A stretch of 23,518 nt of DNA from SIG673 sp045653945. Its GTDB lineage: Bacteria; Bacillota; Clostridia; Oscillospirales; CAG-272. Shown in pieces: positions 12,248 through 18,704 of the stretch. Each line of letters opens with the position of its first letter. Positions within the stretch are counted from its first letter, which is position 1. The stretch lies in contig JAZOML010000051.1 in NCBI GenBank assembly GCA_045653945.1, positions 1 through 23,518 on the forward strand, written 5' to 3'. The notes under the pieces were generated by a model. The model was given only the letters and a program-made list of their open reading frames with translations. It was not told the DNA's origin and ran no database searches. The position numbers and the translations under genes were made by a program.

Positions 12248-12657
12248 TATTTGCTGCATACAAAACGGTAGGTAGCACCGTTTTCAATAACAGTTTGGTT
12301 TACTCCTGAAGTGGCATATTGCTCTCCGATGTACAACGCCCAGTACATATGCGTTTCGTCCCAATTAAGCTCAATTCCGTTCAGTGTGTCGAAAAAGCTC
12401 GGGTCATTGATAAGCTCAAGCTCATAAAGAACATCTCCGAGCATTTCCTTGTCGGTTTTGATTGTAAGCTTAAGCGTTTGTTCGCCCGCCTCAATCGAAA
12501 TATAAAACTCTGTTTTACCCTCACCGAGAGTTGTTTCCTTTAGATAGGTTGCATTTTCCCAAAGCCCCGTTGCATCAACATCATTGCAGGATATAAAGCA
12601 TGTACAAAAGATGAGGCAGAGAAGAATTGCTACCGTTGATTTGATTACCTTTTTCAT
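12247..12657 (-). CDS. DUF4430-like lipoprotein (candidate corrinoid-binding)
   Basis: The 136-residue protein starts with a lipoprotein signal: a charged MKKVIK, a hydrophobic stretch and FISC with Cys24 as the lipidation site. The mature part ends in YWALYIGEQYATSGVNQTVI...GATYRFV, the pattern of DUF4430, a domain related to the C-terminal lobe of transcobalamin and intrinsic factor. It would sit on the outer face of the membrane and could capture corrinoid for the S component encoded next. I chose ATG at 12657 (MKKVIK) with AAGGAA upstream; the open frame reaches 12711, but that extension would overlap the riboswitch terminator. Ligand binding is inferred from the domain and the B12 riboswitch. 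Confidence 0.83.
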   Translation of the reverse strand: MKKVIKSTVAILLCLIFCTCFISCNDVDATGLWENATYLKETTLGEGKTEFYISIEAGEQTLKLTIKTDKEMLGDVLYELELINDPSFFDTLNGIELNWDETHMYWALYIGEQYATSGVNQTVIENGATYRFVCSK

Positions 12658-12694
12658 TTTTTTAAAATTCCTTTCGTTTTTTTGTTCTACAAAA

Positions 12695-12725
12695 GGATAA
12701 AATAAAAGCACCCTTCAATGGGTGC
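12695..12725 (-). terminator. Terminator in the cobalamin riboswitch expression platform
   Basis: The minus strand has GCACCC/GGGTGC with a 6-nt loop followed by TTTTATTTTAT, located between the aptamer and the lipoprotein start. A second hairpin, GGATAC/GTATCC (12743-12761), lies upstream and could be an alternative structure. Confidence 0.8.
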
Positions 12726-12808
12726 ATAAGCGAAGAAAATAAGGATACCCTGCCCGTATCCGTCTTTACGTCGATGCTCTCCCATATTGCCCAAGAGCCT
12801 TTTACGTT

Positions 12809-12933
12809 ACGCAGAACGGTAAGCATTCCGACTTTGAAAACTTGCTTTCGTTTACGGTAGTGGCTGCTGCATCGGATTTTCACCGAAATTTCCTTACCCC
12901 CGAACCAAAAAACTGTCCGACATAGAACTGCGT
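12809..12933 (-). promoter_or_regulatory. Cobalamin riboswitch aptamer
   Basis: On the minus strand the conserved cobalamin-aptamer core is recognisable. CGGTGAAAATCCG (12873-12885) is followed by GCAGCAGCCACTACCGTAA, and the B12-box-like AGTCGGAATGCTTACC lies at 12818-12833. A possible closing stem pairs 12928-12933 with 12809-12814. A promoter precedes it and a terminator follows it, so B12 binding would switch off the lipoprotein/S-component operon. The B12 box deviates from AGTCAGGATACCTGCC at several positions, so selectivity for a particular corrinoid is open. Confidence 0.88.
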
Positions 12934-12952
12934 TTATTCTTTTGTTAAAAAA

Positions 12953-12981
12953 ATTATATCATAATAACTAAAATAAGTCAA
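12953..12981 (-). promoter_or_regulatory. Promoter of the riboswitch-controlled operon
   Basis: The minus strand reads TTGACT (12976-12981), a 17-nt spacer and TATAAT (12953-12958), about 20 bp before the aptamer. Confidence 0.82.
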
Positions 12982-13014
12982 TCCTTTTCTTACAAAAAGA
13001 CAAGAAAATTTATA

Positions 13015-13043
13015 TTGAAAATTTTGAAAAAATATGATATAAT
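13015..13043 (+). promoter_or_regulatory. Promoter P1 of the AbrB-ABC operon
   Basis: TTGAAA (13015-13020), a 17-nt spacer and TATAAT (13038-13043). Confidence 0.7.
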
Positions 13044-13056
13044 TTTTTATAAAGCA

Positions 13057-13103
13057 TTGACAGTTTCGATATTTTGTGGTATGATTAGTTATACTAGTTA
13101 TAC
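13057..13103 (+). promoter_or_regulatory. Promoter P2 with tandem operator-like repeat
   Basis: TTGACA (13057-13062), a 17-nt spacer and TATGAT (13080-13085). Directly after the -10 box, TAGTTATAC occurs twice head to tail (13086-13094 and 13095-13103), across the expected transcription start. This is a candidate operator for the AbrB-like protein encoded next or for another repressor. Confidence 0.75.
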
Positions 13104-13122
13104 AAAGGAGTGTAATCATACT

Positions 13123-13347
13123 ATGGAATTGCCAAGAGGACGCTTTGCGTGGATAGTTAAAATCGGTGAAAAAGGACAGTTTGTTATTCCAAAAGAAGCA
13201 AGAGATATATTTGAGCTTCACCCGGGTAATGAAATTCTTGTTCTTGGAGATACTGAAAGAGGACTTGCAATTTTACCAAAATCAAAGCAAGCGGATATTA
13301 TTGCAAACATTTTTATTCCCGATGAATATTGGGAGGATAAAAAATGA
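13123..13347 (+). CDS. AbrB/SpoVT-family transition-state-type regulator
   Basis: The 74-residue protein consists of one swapped-hairpin AbrB DNA-binding domain: FAWIVKIGEKGQFVIPKEARDIFELHPGNEILVLGD covers about residues 8-44. GEKGQFVIPKEAR is the family hallmark. Such dimers bind AT-rich operators, and small versions often precede ABC transporter genes in Clostridia. I chose ATG at 13123 with AAAGGAG upstream, rather than the longer open frame from 13015, because the domain begins here and the promoter lies in between. Its stop overlaps the ATG of the ATPase gene (ATGA), so it is cotranslated with the transporter and probably autoregulates the operon through the repeats at 13086-13103. The autoregulation is inferred. 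Confidence 0.9.
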   Translation: MELPRGRFAWIVKIGEKGQFVIPKEARDIFELHPGNEILVLGDTERGLAILPKSKQADIIANIFIPDEYWEDKK

Positions 13348-14258
13348 GCAATATAATTGAAATTACCAACCTGAAAAAATCGTTTGGAACGGTAAAGGCG
13401 GTTAACGGCATCAGCTTTTGTGTTAAAAAGGGAGAGCTTTTTGCCTTCCTCGGTGAAAACGGTGCAGGCAAATCTACAACCATAAATATTATGTGTGCCC
13501 AACTCAAAAAGGACTGCGGCAAAGTCATTATTGACGGAATAGATATTGATATAAATGCTGCTGCGGTAAAGAGTGAAATAGGCGTTGTTTTTCAAAATTC
13601 AGTGCTGGATAAAGCATTGAGTGTTTACGATAATCTACAAAGTAGAGCGGCACTCTATGGAATTGTTGGCGAATTTTTTGAAAGACGCTTTAAAGAGCTT
13701 TCGGAGCTTCTTGACCTTGATGAGCTTAAAAATAGAATAGTTGGAAAGCTTTCGGGAGGTCAGAGAAGAAGAATAGATATTGCAAGAGCAATTTTGCATA
13801 AGCCTAAAATCTTAATTCTGGACGAGCCTACTACGGGACTTGACCCTCAAACAAGAAAGACAATTTGGAACGTAATTTCCGAGCTTCGCAATGACGAAAA
13901 TATGACGGTATTCCTCACAACTCACTATATGGAGGAGGCCGCCGAGGCAGACTACGTTGTTATACTTGACAGGGGTGAAATTTCCGCAAGCGGAACACCG
14001 CTTGAGCTTAAAAACGCATTTTCAGGCGATTTTATAACAATTTACGGCGTTGAAGAAGAGCAAATCAAGAGCTTTGCCCTGCCTTACGAGATAATCAGAG
14101 ACGGTTACCGCATTTCAGTACCGAACACTAGAAACGCCACCGAGCTTATTTTAAATAATCCCGAGCTTTTCGTGGATTATGAGATAACTAAAGGAAAAAT
14201 GGATGACGTTTTCCTTGCTGTAACCGGCAAAAAGCTTGTGGGAGGTGAGGAAAAATGA
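13344..14258 (+). CDS. ABC transporter ATP-binding protein
   Basis: The 304-residue ATPase has all nucleotide-binding motifs: Walker A GENGAGKST (37-45), Q-loop VVFQN (81-85), signature LSGGQ (136-140), Walker B ILILDEP (156-162), D-loop and H-loop TTHYMEEA (H194). It has the C-terminal extension common in the DrrA/NatA-type drug and lipid exporter family. It overlaps the AbrB-like gene by 4 nt upstream and the permease gene by 4 nt downstream (ATGA in both cases). Together they form a two-component exporter, probably working as a homodimer pair. The substrate is unknown: drug, antimicrobial peptide or lipid export are all possible. Confidence 0.95.
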   Translation: MSNIIEITNLKKSFGTVKAVNGISFCVKKGELFAFLGENGAGKSTTINIMCAQLKKDCGKVIIDGIDIDINAAAVKSEIGVVFQNSVLDKALSVYDNLQSRAALYGIVGEFFERRFKELSELLDLDELKNRIVGKLSGGQRRRIDIARAILHKPKILILDEPTTGLDPQTRKTIWNVISELRNDENMTVFLTTHYMEEAAEADYVVILDRGEISASGTPLELKNAFSGDFITIYGVEEEQIKSFALPYEIIRDGYRISVPNTRNATELILNNPELFVDYEITKGKMDDVFLAVTGKKLVGGEEK

Positions 14259-15148
14259 GCACAATGCGTATTTTAATCAAAAGAAACGTAAAGCTTTTCT
14301 TTAAAGATAAGGGGATGTTTTTTACCGCCCTTATTACACCTGTAATTTTGCTTGTGCTTTACGCTACCTTTCTTGGAAACGTTTATAAAGATGCATTTTT
14401 AAGCGGACTTTCGGGTATTACTATACCTGATAAGCTGCTTAACGCTCTTGTTGGCGGTCAGTTGATTTCTTCGATACTTGCCGTTTCCTGCGTAACCGTT
14501 GCGTTTTGCTCTAATTTCCTTATGGTGCAGGATAGAGCAAACGGTGCAATTAAGGATATTACCATATCCCCGATAAGTCCCTCAACCTTGTCAATCAGCT
14601 ACTATATAGCTACGCTTATTTCCACGTTTATAATTTGTTTTATAGCACTAATTTGCGGACTTGGATATATTGCAGTTGTCGGTTGGTACCTTTCGGCTGC
14701 GGACGTTATTTTGCTTTTTGTTGACGTTATACTTCTTGTGCTGTTTGGCACCGCTATTTCGTCTATTATCAGCTTTTTCCTTACCTCACAGGGACAAATT
14801 TCCGCAGTTGGAAGTATTGTTAGCTCGGGATACGGATTTATATGCGGAGCTTATATGCCGATTTCAAACTTTTCCGAGGGAATGCAAAATGCTGTTATGT
14901 TCTTGCCCGGTACTTACGGCACCTCGCTTATGCGTAACCACGCACTTAGTGGGGTAATTGAGGAAATGGGTAAATACGTTCCGGAGCAGGTGCTGAATAT
15001 TCACAAACAAATGCTTGATATAGATATCAGCTTTTTTGAAAATACGGTAAGTGAACCTGTAAAATTTATAATAATTGCCGTATCGGTTGTTGTACTGGTA
15101 TCAGTTTATGTTTTAATGAATATCTTAAAAATGAAAAAAGCCCGTTAA
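14255..15148 (+). CDS. ABC-2 type transporter permease
   Basis: The 297-residue membrane protein has six predicted helices at about 22-41, 67-90, 113-137, 146-174, 181-203 and 270-290. This is the usual ABC-2 layout, with a large outside loop (about 204-268) before the last helix. VQDRANGAIKDITISPIS in the first cytoplasmic loop and the GAYMPISNF stretch are typical of DrrB/NodJ-like permeases. GGTGAGG lies just upstream of the ATG, which overlaps the ATPase stop. It forms the membrane part of the exporter with the preceding gene. Confidence 0.93.
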   Translation: MSTMRILIKRNVKLFFKDKGMFFTALITPVILLVLYATFLGNVYKDAFLSGLSGITIPDKLLNALVGGQLISSILAVSCVTVAFCSNFLMVQDRANGAIKDITISPISPSTLSISYYIATLISTFIICFIALICGLGYIAVVGWYLSAADVILLFVDVILLVLFGTAISSIISFFLTSQGQISAVGSIVSSGYGFICGAYMPISNFSEGMQNAVMFLPGTYGTSLMRNHALSGVIEEMGKYVPEQVLNIHKQMLDIDISFFENTVSEPVKFIIIAVSVVVLVSVYVLMNILKMKKAR

Positions 15149-15194
15149 ATTGGGTAAAATAATAAAAACTACTTTAAAAAAGGAGAATAAAGTA

Positions 15195-15851
15195 ATGGCA
15201 AAATGGATTTGCAAGGTTTGCGGATACGTTCACGAGGGTGAGCTTCCCGCAGATTACAAATGCCCCGTATGCAAGGCACCCGCTGACAAATTTGTAATGG
15301 CAGAAGCACCCAAAAAGAACCCCTACGCGGGTACAAAGACCGAACAAAATCTTTGGACTGCATTTGCAGGAGAATCTCAGGCAAGAAATAAGTACACATA
15401 CTTCGCATCAGTAGCAAAGAAGGCAGGATTTGAGCAAATTGCCGCTATTTTCCAGCAAACCGCTGATAACGAAAAGGAACACGCAAAGCTTTGGTTCAAG
15501 GCTCTTGGTGAGCTTGGCGATACCGCTGAAAACCTTCTCCACGCGGCTGAGGGCGAAAACTACGAGTGGACTGATATGTACGCCACCTTTGCTAAGGAAG
15601 CGGACGAGGAAGGTTTTCACGACCTTGCTGAACAGTTCAGAGGCGTTGCGGCGATACAGAAATCTCACGAAGAAAGATACCGTGCACTTCTTAACAATGT
15701 AGAGCAAAAGACCGTATTCGAAAAGAGCGGCGTAACCGTTTGGGAATGCCGTAACTGCGGTCATATGGTTATCGGTACGAAAGCACCCGAAAAATGTCCC
15801 GTATGTAACCACCCACAGGCTTACTTTGAGGTAAGAAAAGAAAACTATTGA
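15195..15851 (+). CDS. rbr: Rubrerythrin with rubredoxin-like domains at both ends
   Basis: The 218-residue protein reduces peroxide in the cytoplasm of anaerobes. An N-terminal rubredoxin-like domain (residues 1-36) has C6-x2-C9 and C23-x2-C26 in WICKVCGYVHEG...YKCPVCKAP. A ferritin-like di-iron domain follows (about 48-165), with FAGESQARNKY, EKEH (93-96), EADEEGF and HEER. A classic C-terminal rubredoxin-like domain has C185/C188 and C201/C204. Ordinary rubrerythrin has only the C-terminal rubredoxin domain and the reverse type only the N-terminal one, so this carries both. The start is ATG 15195 with AAGGAG upstream. It lies 46 nt after the permease stop and no promoter was identified in the gap, so it may be partly cotranscribed with the transporter. 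Confidence 0.93.
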   Translation: MAKWICKVCGYVHEGELPADYKCPVCKAPADKFVMAEAPKKNPYAGTKTEQNLWTAFAGESQARNKYTYFASVAKKAGFEQIAAIFQQTADNEKEHAKLWFKALGELGDTAENLLHAAEGENYEWTDMYATFAKEADEEGFHDLAEQFRGVAAIQKSHEERYRALLNNVEQKTVFEKSGVTVWECRNCGHMVIGTKAPEKCPVCNHPQAYFEVRKENY

Positions 15852-15856
15852 TTTAT

Positions 15857-15894
15857 AAAAACAAAAGGGAGCAATCTTGCTCCCTTTTGTTTTT
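15857..15894. terminator. Terminator after rubrerythrin
   Basis: A perfect stem of about 18 bp around CAAAAGGGAGCAA with a 2-nt centre, followed by T residues on the plus strand; it is nearly symmetric and may work in both directions. Confidence 0.88.
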
Positions 15895-15905
15895 GTTGTA
15901 ATACG

Positions 15906-15939
15906 AAAACCGCCAAAAGACAACTCCTTTGGCGGTTTT
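15906..15939 (-). terminator. Terminator after the minus-strand small gene
   Basis: AAAACCGCCAAA / TTTGGCGGTTTT is a perfect 12-bp stem with a 10-nt loop, 3 nt past the stop codon at 15943. Confidence 0.8.
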
Positions 15940-15942
15940 AAA

Positions 15943-16224
15943 TTAAAATATACAGAGTGAAACGTTTACTTTGGGCTTAAATTTTGCAATAATACCGGGC
16001 TTTTGTGTATCAAGCTCATTTAAACGTCTATTTACTATGTCCTCGCAAAGCGGCTTTAATCTACTTGTATCGTAATTTACGTCTATTAATTCTACATAAA
16101 TGGTAAGATTTATTTGTCCCGTTGATGGGTTAGAGGAAATAATGCGAAAGCTTCCTCTCCACCCCCAAGATTTGTAATCGGGAATATTAAGATGAGCAAG
16201 TATATCACTAAAACTGTATGCCAC
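15943..16224 (-). CDS. Hypothetical protein (93 aa)
   Basis: I do not recognise a family. The start is GTG at 16224 with GGAG 8 nt upstream. The product has no signal peptide or membrane segment. It is alpha/beta in appearance, with alternating hydrophobic strands (INLTIYVELIDVNY and AKFKPKVNVSLCIF) around a helix (LKPLCEDIVNRRLNEL). It starts 17 nt after the stop of the truncated glycyl-radical enzyme gene on the same strand and ends just before a terminator, so it is the last gene of that former operon. Confidence 0.7.
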   Translation of the reverse strand: MAYSFSDILAHLNIPDYKSWGWRGSFRIISSNPSTGQINLTIYVELIDVNYDTSRLKPLCEDIVNRRLNELDTQKPGIIAKFKPKVNVSLCIF

Positions 16225-16241
16225 AATTAATTCTCCAAAAT

Positions 16242-17603
16242 TTAAATTTTATGTGCAGTACGCAAAATAACCTCATCCTGCATTTGTGGAGTAAGTCGGG
16301 TAAAATAATCACTGTATCCGCCAACTCTAACAACTAAATCTCGGTAAAGCTCGGGGTTTTTCTTGGCTTTTTCAAGGTCGGAGGCGTCAAGGACGTTGAT
16401 TTGTATTTCAAAACCGCCACGGACAAGGTATGTCTTAATGATACTCAACATTGTGTCAAGGGATTGCTCTCCAAGTGAATTTTTTGAAAATTTCATATTT
16501 ACCGCCACGCCGCCGATAAGCTCGTGGTGATCCCACTTGGTAGAGGAAATAATAGAAGCGGTAGGACCGCTATGCTCACGTCCCTGGCAGGGACCTGAAC
16601 CGTCGCCAAGCGGGAAGCCTACAACTCTACCGTCGGGCGTTGCTCCTGTGTCAAGCCCGAAACGCATATGCATTTCCCAACAGAATACGCTCGGTACAAC
16701 ATTTCCGTTTTTGTGCTCACCTGAGTATTTTTTGCACTCCGAAATAATGTGATTTGTGATGATGCCGTAGTATTTATCTATGTCATCGTCATCGTTTCCG
16801 TATTTTTGAACACCGTAAAGCAGTTGCTGACGAAGTGCCTCAAATCCAACGAAATTATTGTCAAGTGCAGTTTTTAACTGAGCAAACGTCAGCTCTTTTT
16901 TATCAAAAATAAGCGTTTTTATTGCATAAAGTGAGTCGACAAGATTGCCCATACCGACAAAGCTTGGCATTATCCAGTTATATCTTGCGCCACCCTTTTC
17001 AATATCAATACCGTCTTTAAGACAATCGTTTACAAAGCAGGAAAGAAGTGGATGCAAAGAGTATTTAGCTCGTGATTTTTGTATTTGGCGCTGAGCATCA
17101 TTACCGATTTTTATGCTTTGGTCAAGATGTGAAAAATAAGCGGAAAGTAGTTCTTCAAATGAATTGTAATCACGGTCAAGACAGTCAAGTAGTAGCTGAG
17201 CCAAATTATGGTACGGACTTGCCACCCAAACGTTAGATGCTGCAACGGGAGTTATTTCAACGCAGGTGCTATGTACGTAATTGTGTGCATCCTTTTCAGG
17301 GACACCGTAGCTCATAAGTCCCTTAGTGATAATATCATCATTGAAAATTGCAGGGTGAGAGCGACCTTTTACGAGAATTTCACAGGCTTTTTTTAGATAT
17401 TTTTCATTCATACCCTGCGTGTAGCAAAGCCCAACAGCAGGATATACAAGACTTACGTCGTCTATTACCTGCATACACATTTCGGTAAGTTCATTTTGTA
17501 CGATTTCGCCGTTTTCATCACGTCCGCCGACAAGATAACCGCTTGAAAGTCCGCTTGGTACTCGGAAATTAATAAATTTTAAAAAATATAAAAAAAATAT
17601 TGA
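16242..17603 (-). pseudogene. 5'-truncated glycyl-radical enzyme (pyruvate formate-lyase superfamily)
   Basis: The frame encodes roughly the C-terminal half of a glycyl-radical enzyme; intact family members have about 780-850 residues. Family-like sequence begins near 17575 (RVPSGLSSGYLVGGRDENGE). It then runs through the thiyl-Cys motif STCVEI and the glycyl-radical motif VRVGGYSDYF near the C terminus. A single Cys followed by Val-Glu fits the dehydratase/lyase branch rather than true pyruvate formate-lyase, which has Cys-Cys. Upstream the frame runs into a stop at 17604-17606 without any ATG, GTG or TTG before the family-like part. The first ATG, 17480, is internal. The junction abuts the ldhA promoter. 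No activating enzyme is nearby. The missing N-terminal half removes much of the barrel, so it is almost certainly inactive. Confidence 0.85.
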
Positions 17604-17628
17604 TTATAAATCCAAACTATGGTATACT
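17600..17628 (+). promoter_or_regulatory. Promoter of ldhA
   Basis: TTGATT (17600-17605), a 17-nt spacer and TATACT (17623-17628). It lies at the very edge of the glycyl-radical enzyme remnant. Confidence 0.8.
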
Positions 17629-17654
17629 AAATAAAAACACTTGGAGCTTTTATA

Positions 17655-18650
17655 ATGAAAATTGCTTTTTTTGATGCAAAAAATTACGATAAACCCTCTT
17701 TTGAAAAATACGGAAAAGAGAAGAATATAGAATTTAAATTTTTTGAAACCAAGCTTAACGTTGATACAGTTGAGCTTGCACACGGCTTTGACGGTGTTTG
17801 TGTTTTTGTTAATGACAATGTTAACGATAAGGTTATTGACCGACTTTTTGAGCTTGGCATAAAAATAATTGCACTCCGTTGTGCAGGCTTTAATAACGTT
17901 GATATTAAGCACGCCTTCGGGAAAATCAAGGTTGTGCGTGTACCTGCATACTCACCTTATGCGGTAGCGGAGCATACTATGGCGCTCCTCTTAACCTCAA
18001 TTCGTCGTATCCATAAGGCTTATATCAGAACAAGAGATTTCAATTTCAGCCTTAACAATATGACGGGCTTTGACCTTCACGGAAAAACCGTCGGAGTTAT
18101 CGGTACGGGTAGAATAGGTAGAGTATTTATAGATATATGCCGAGGATTTGGTATGAAGGTACTTGCATACGATAAATACCCTGCACAAGGACTTGATAAC
18201 GGAGATACAGTTAAATACGTAGAGCTTGACGAGCTTTTTGCAAACAGTGATATTATTTCACTTCACTGTCCTCTTACCGAGGATACCTATCACGTTATAG
18301 ACGAAAAATCCATTGCAAAATGTAAAAAAGGTGTTGTAATTCTAAATACCTCGCGTGGAGCGCTCGTTGATGCGGAGGCGCTTTTGGTGGCTATTAAGAG
18401 CAGAAAGGTGGGTGCCGCTTGTCTTGACGTTTACGAGGAAGAGTCGGACTTTTTCTTTGAGGATTTCTCGGGACATATTCTTGAGGACGACATTCTAGCA
18501 AGACTTATTTCTATGCCAAACGTCATAGTAACCTCACACCAAGCCTTTTTAACCGAAGAGGCGCTTTCAAATATAGCGCAAACAACTGTTGAAAACATTA
18601 TTGAAATTTACGAGAACGGAAAAAGCGACAACGAGGTTCGCTATCACTGA
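17655..18650 (+). CDS. ldhA: D-lactate dehydrogenase (NAD-dependent)
   Basis: The 331-residue protein is close to E. coli LdhA in length and many motifs, and reduces pyruvate to D-lactate with NADH in fermentation. Visible features are CVFVNDNVND, ALRCAGFNNVD, VRVPAYSPYAVAEH, the NAD-binding GTGRIGR, NTSRGALVDAEAL with the substrate-binding Arg, DVYEEESDFFFED with the catalytic Glu, and SHQAFLTEEAL with the catalytic His. The ATG at 17655 has TTGGAG about 8 nt upstream. It is monocistronic, with its own promoter and a terminator at 18669-18699. It is adjacent to a decayed glycyl-radical enzyme. Confidence 0.93.
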   Translation: MKIAFFDAKNYDKPSFEKYGKEKNIEFKFFETKLNVDTVELAHGFDGVCVFVNDNVNDKVIDRLFELGIKIIALRCAGFNNVDIKHAFGKIKVVRVPAYSPYAVAEHTMALLLTSIRRIHKAYIRTRDFNFSLNNMTGFDLHGKTVGVIGTGRIGRVFIDICRGFGMKVLAYDKYPAQGLDNGDTVKYVELDELFANSDIISLHCPLTEDTYHVIDEKSIAKCKKGVVILNTSRGALVDAEALLVAIKSRKVGAACLDVYEEESDFFFEDFSGHILEDDILARLISMPNVIVTSHQAFLTEEALSNIAQTTVENIIEIYENGKSDNEVRYH

Positions 18651-18668
18651 GCAAATTAAATTTAAAGT

Positions 18669-18699
18669 AAAAAATCCACCCGTTATGGGTGGATTTTTT
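18669..18699. terminator. Bidirectional terminator between ldhA and the helicase-nuclease gene
   Basis: A 13-bp stem (AAAAAATCCACCC / GGGTGGATTTTTT, 5-nt loop) between two convergent genes. Confidence 0.9.
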
Positions 18700-18704
18700 G
18701 CGTT

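Noticed and set aside
13057..13103. Minus-strand frames at 12934-13221 opposite the AbrB promoters
   Set aside because: They overlap two divergent promoters and the AbrB-like gene and have no family features.
16242..17480. Calling the glycyl-radical gene pyruvate formate-lyase (pflB)
   Set aside because: The active-site motif is a single Cys followed by Val-Glu, not the Cys-Cys pair of pyruvate formate-lyase, and the N-terminal half is missing.
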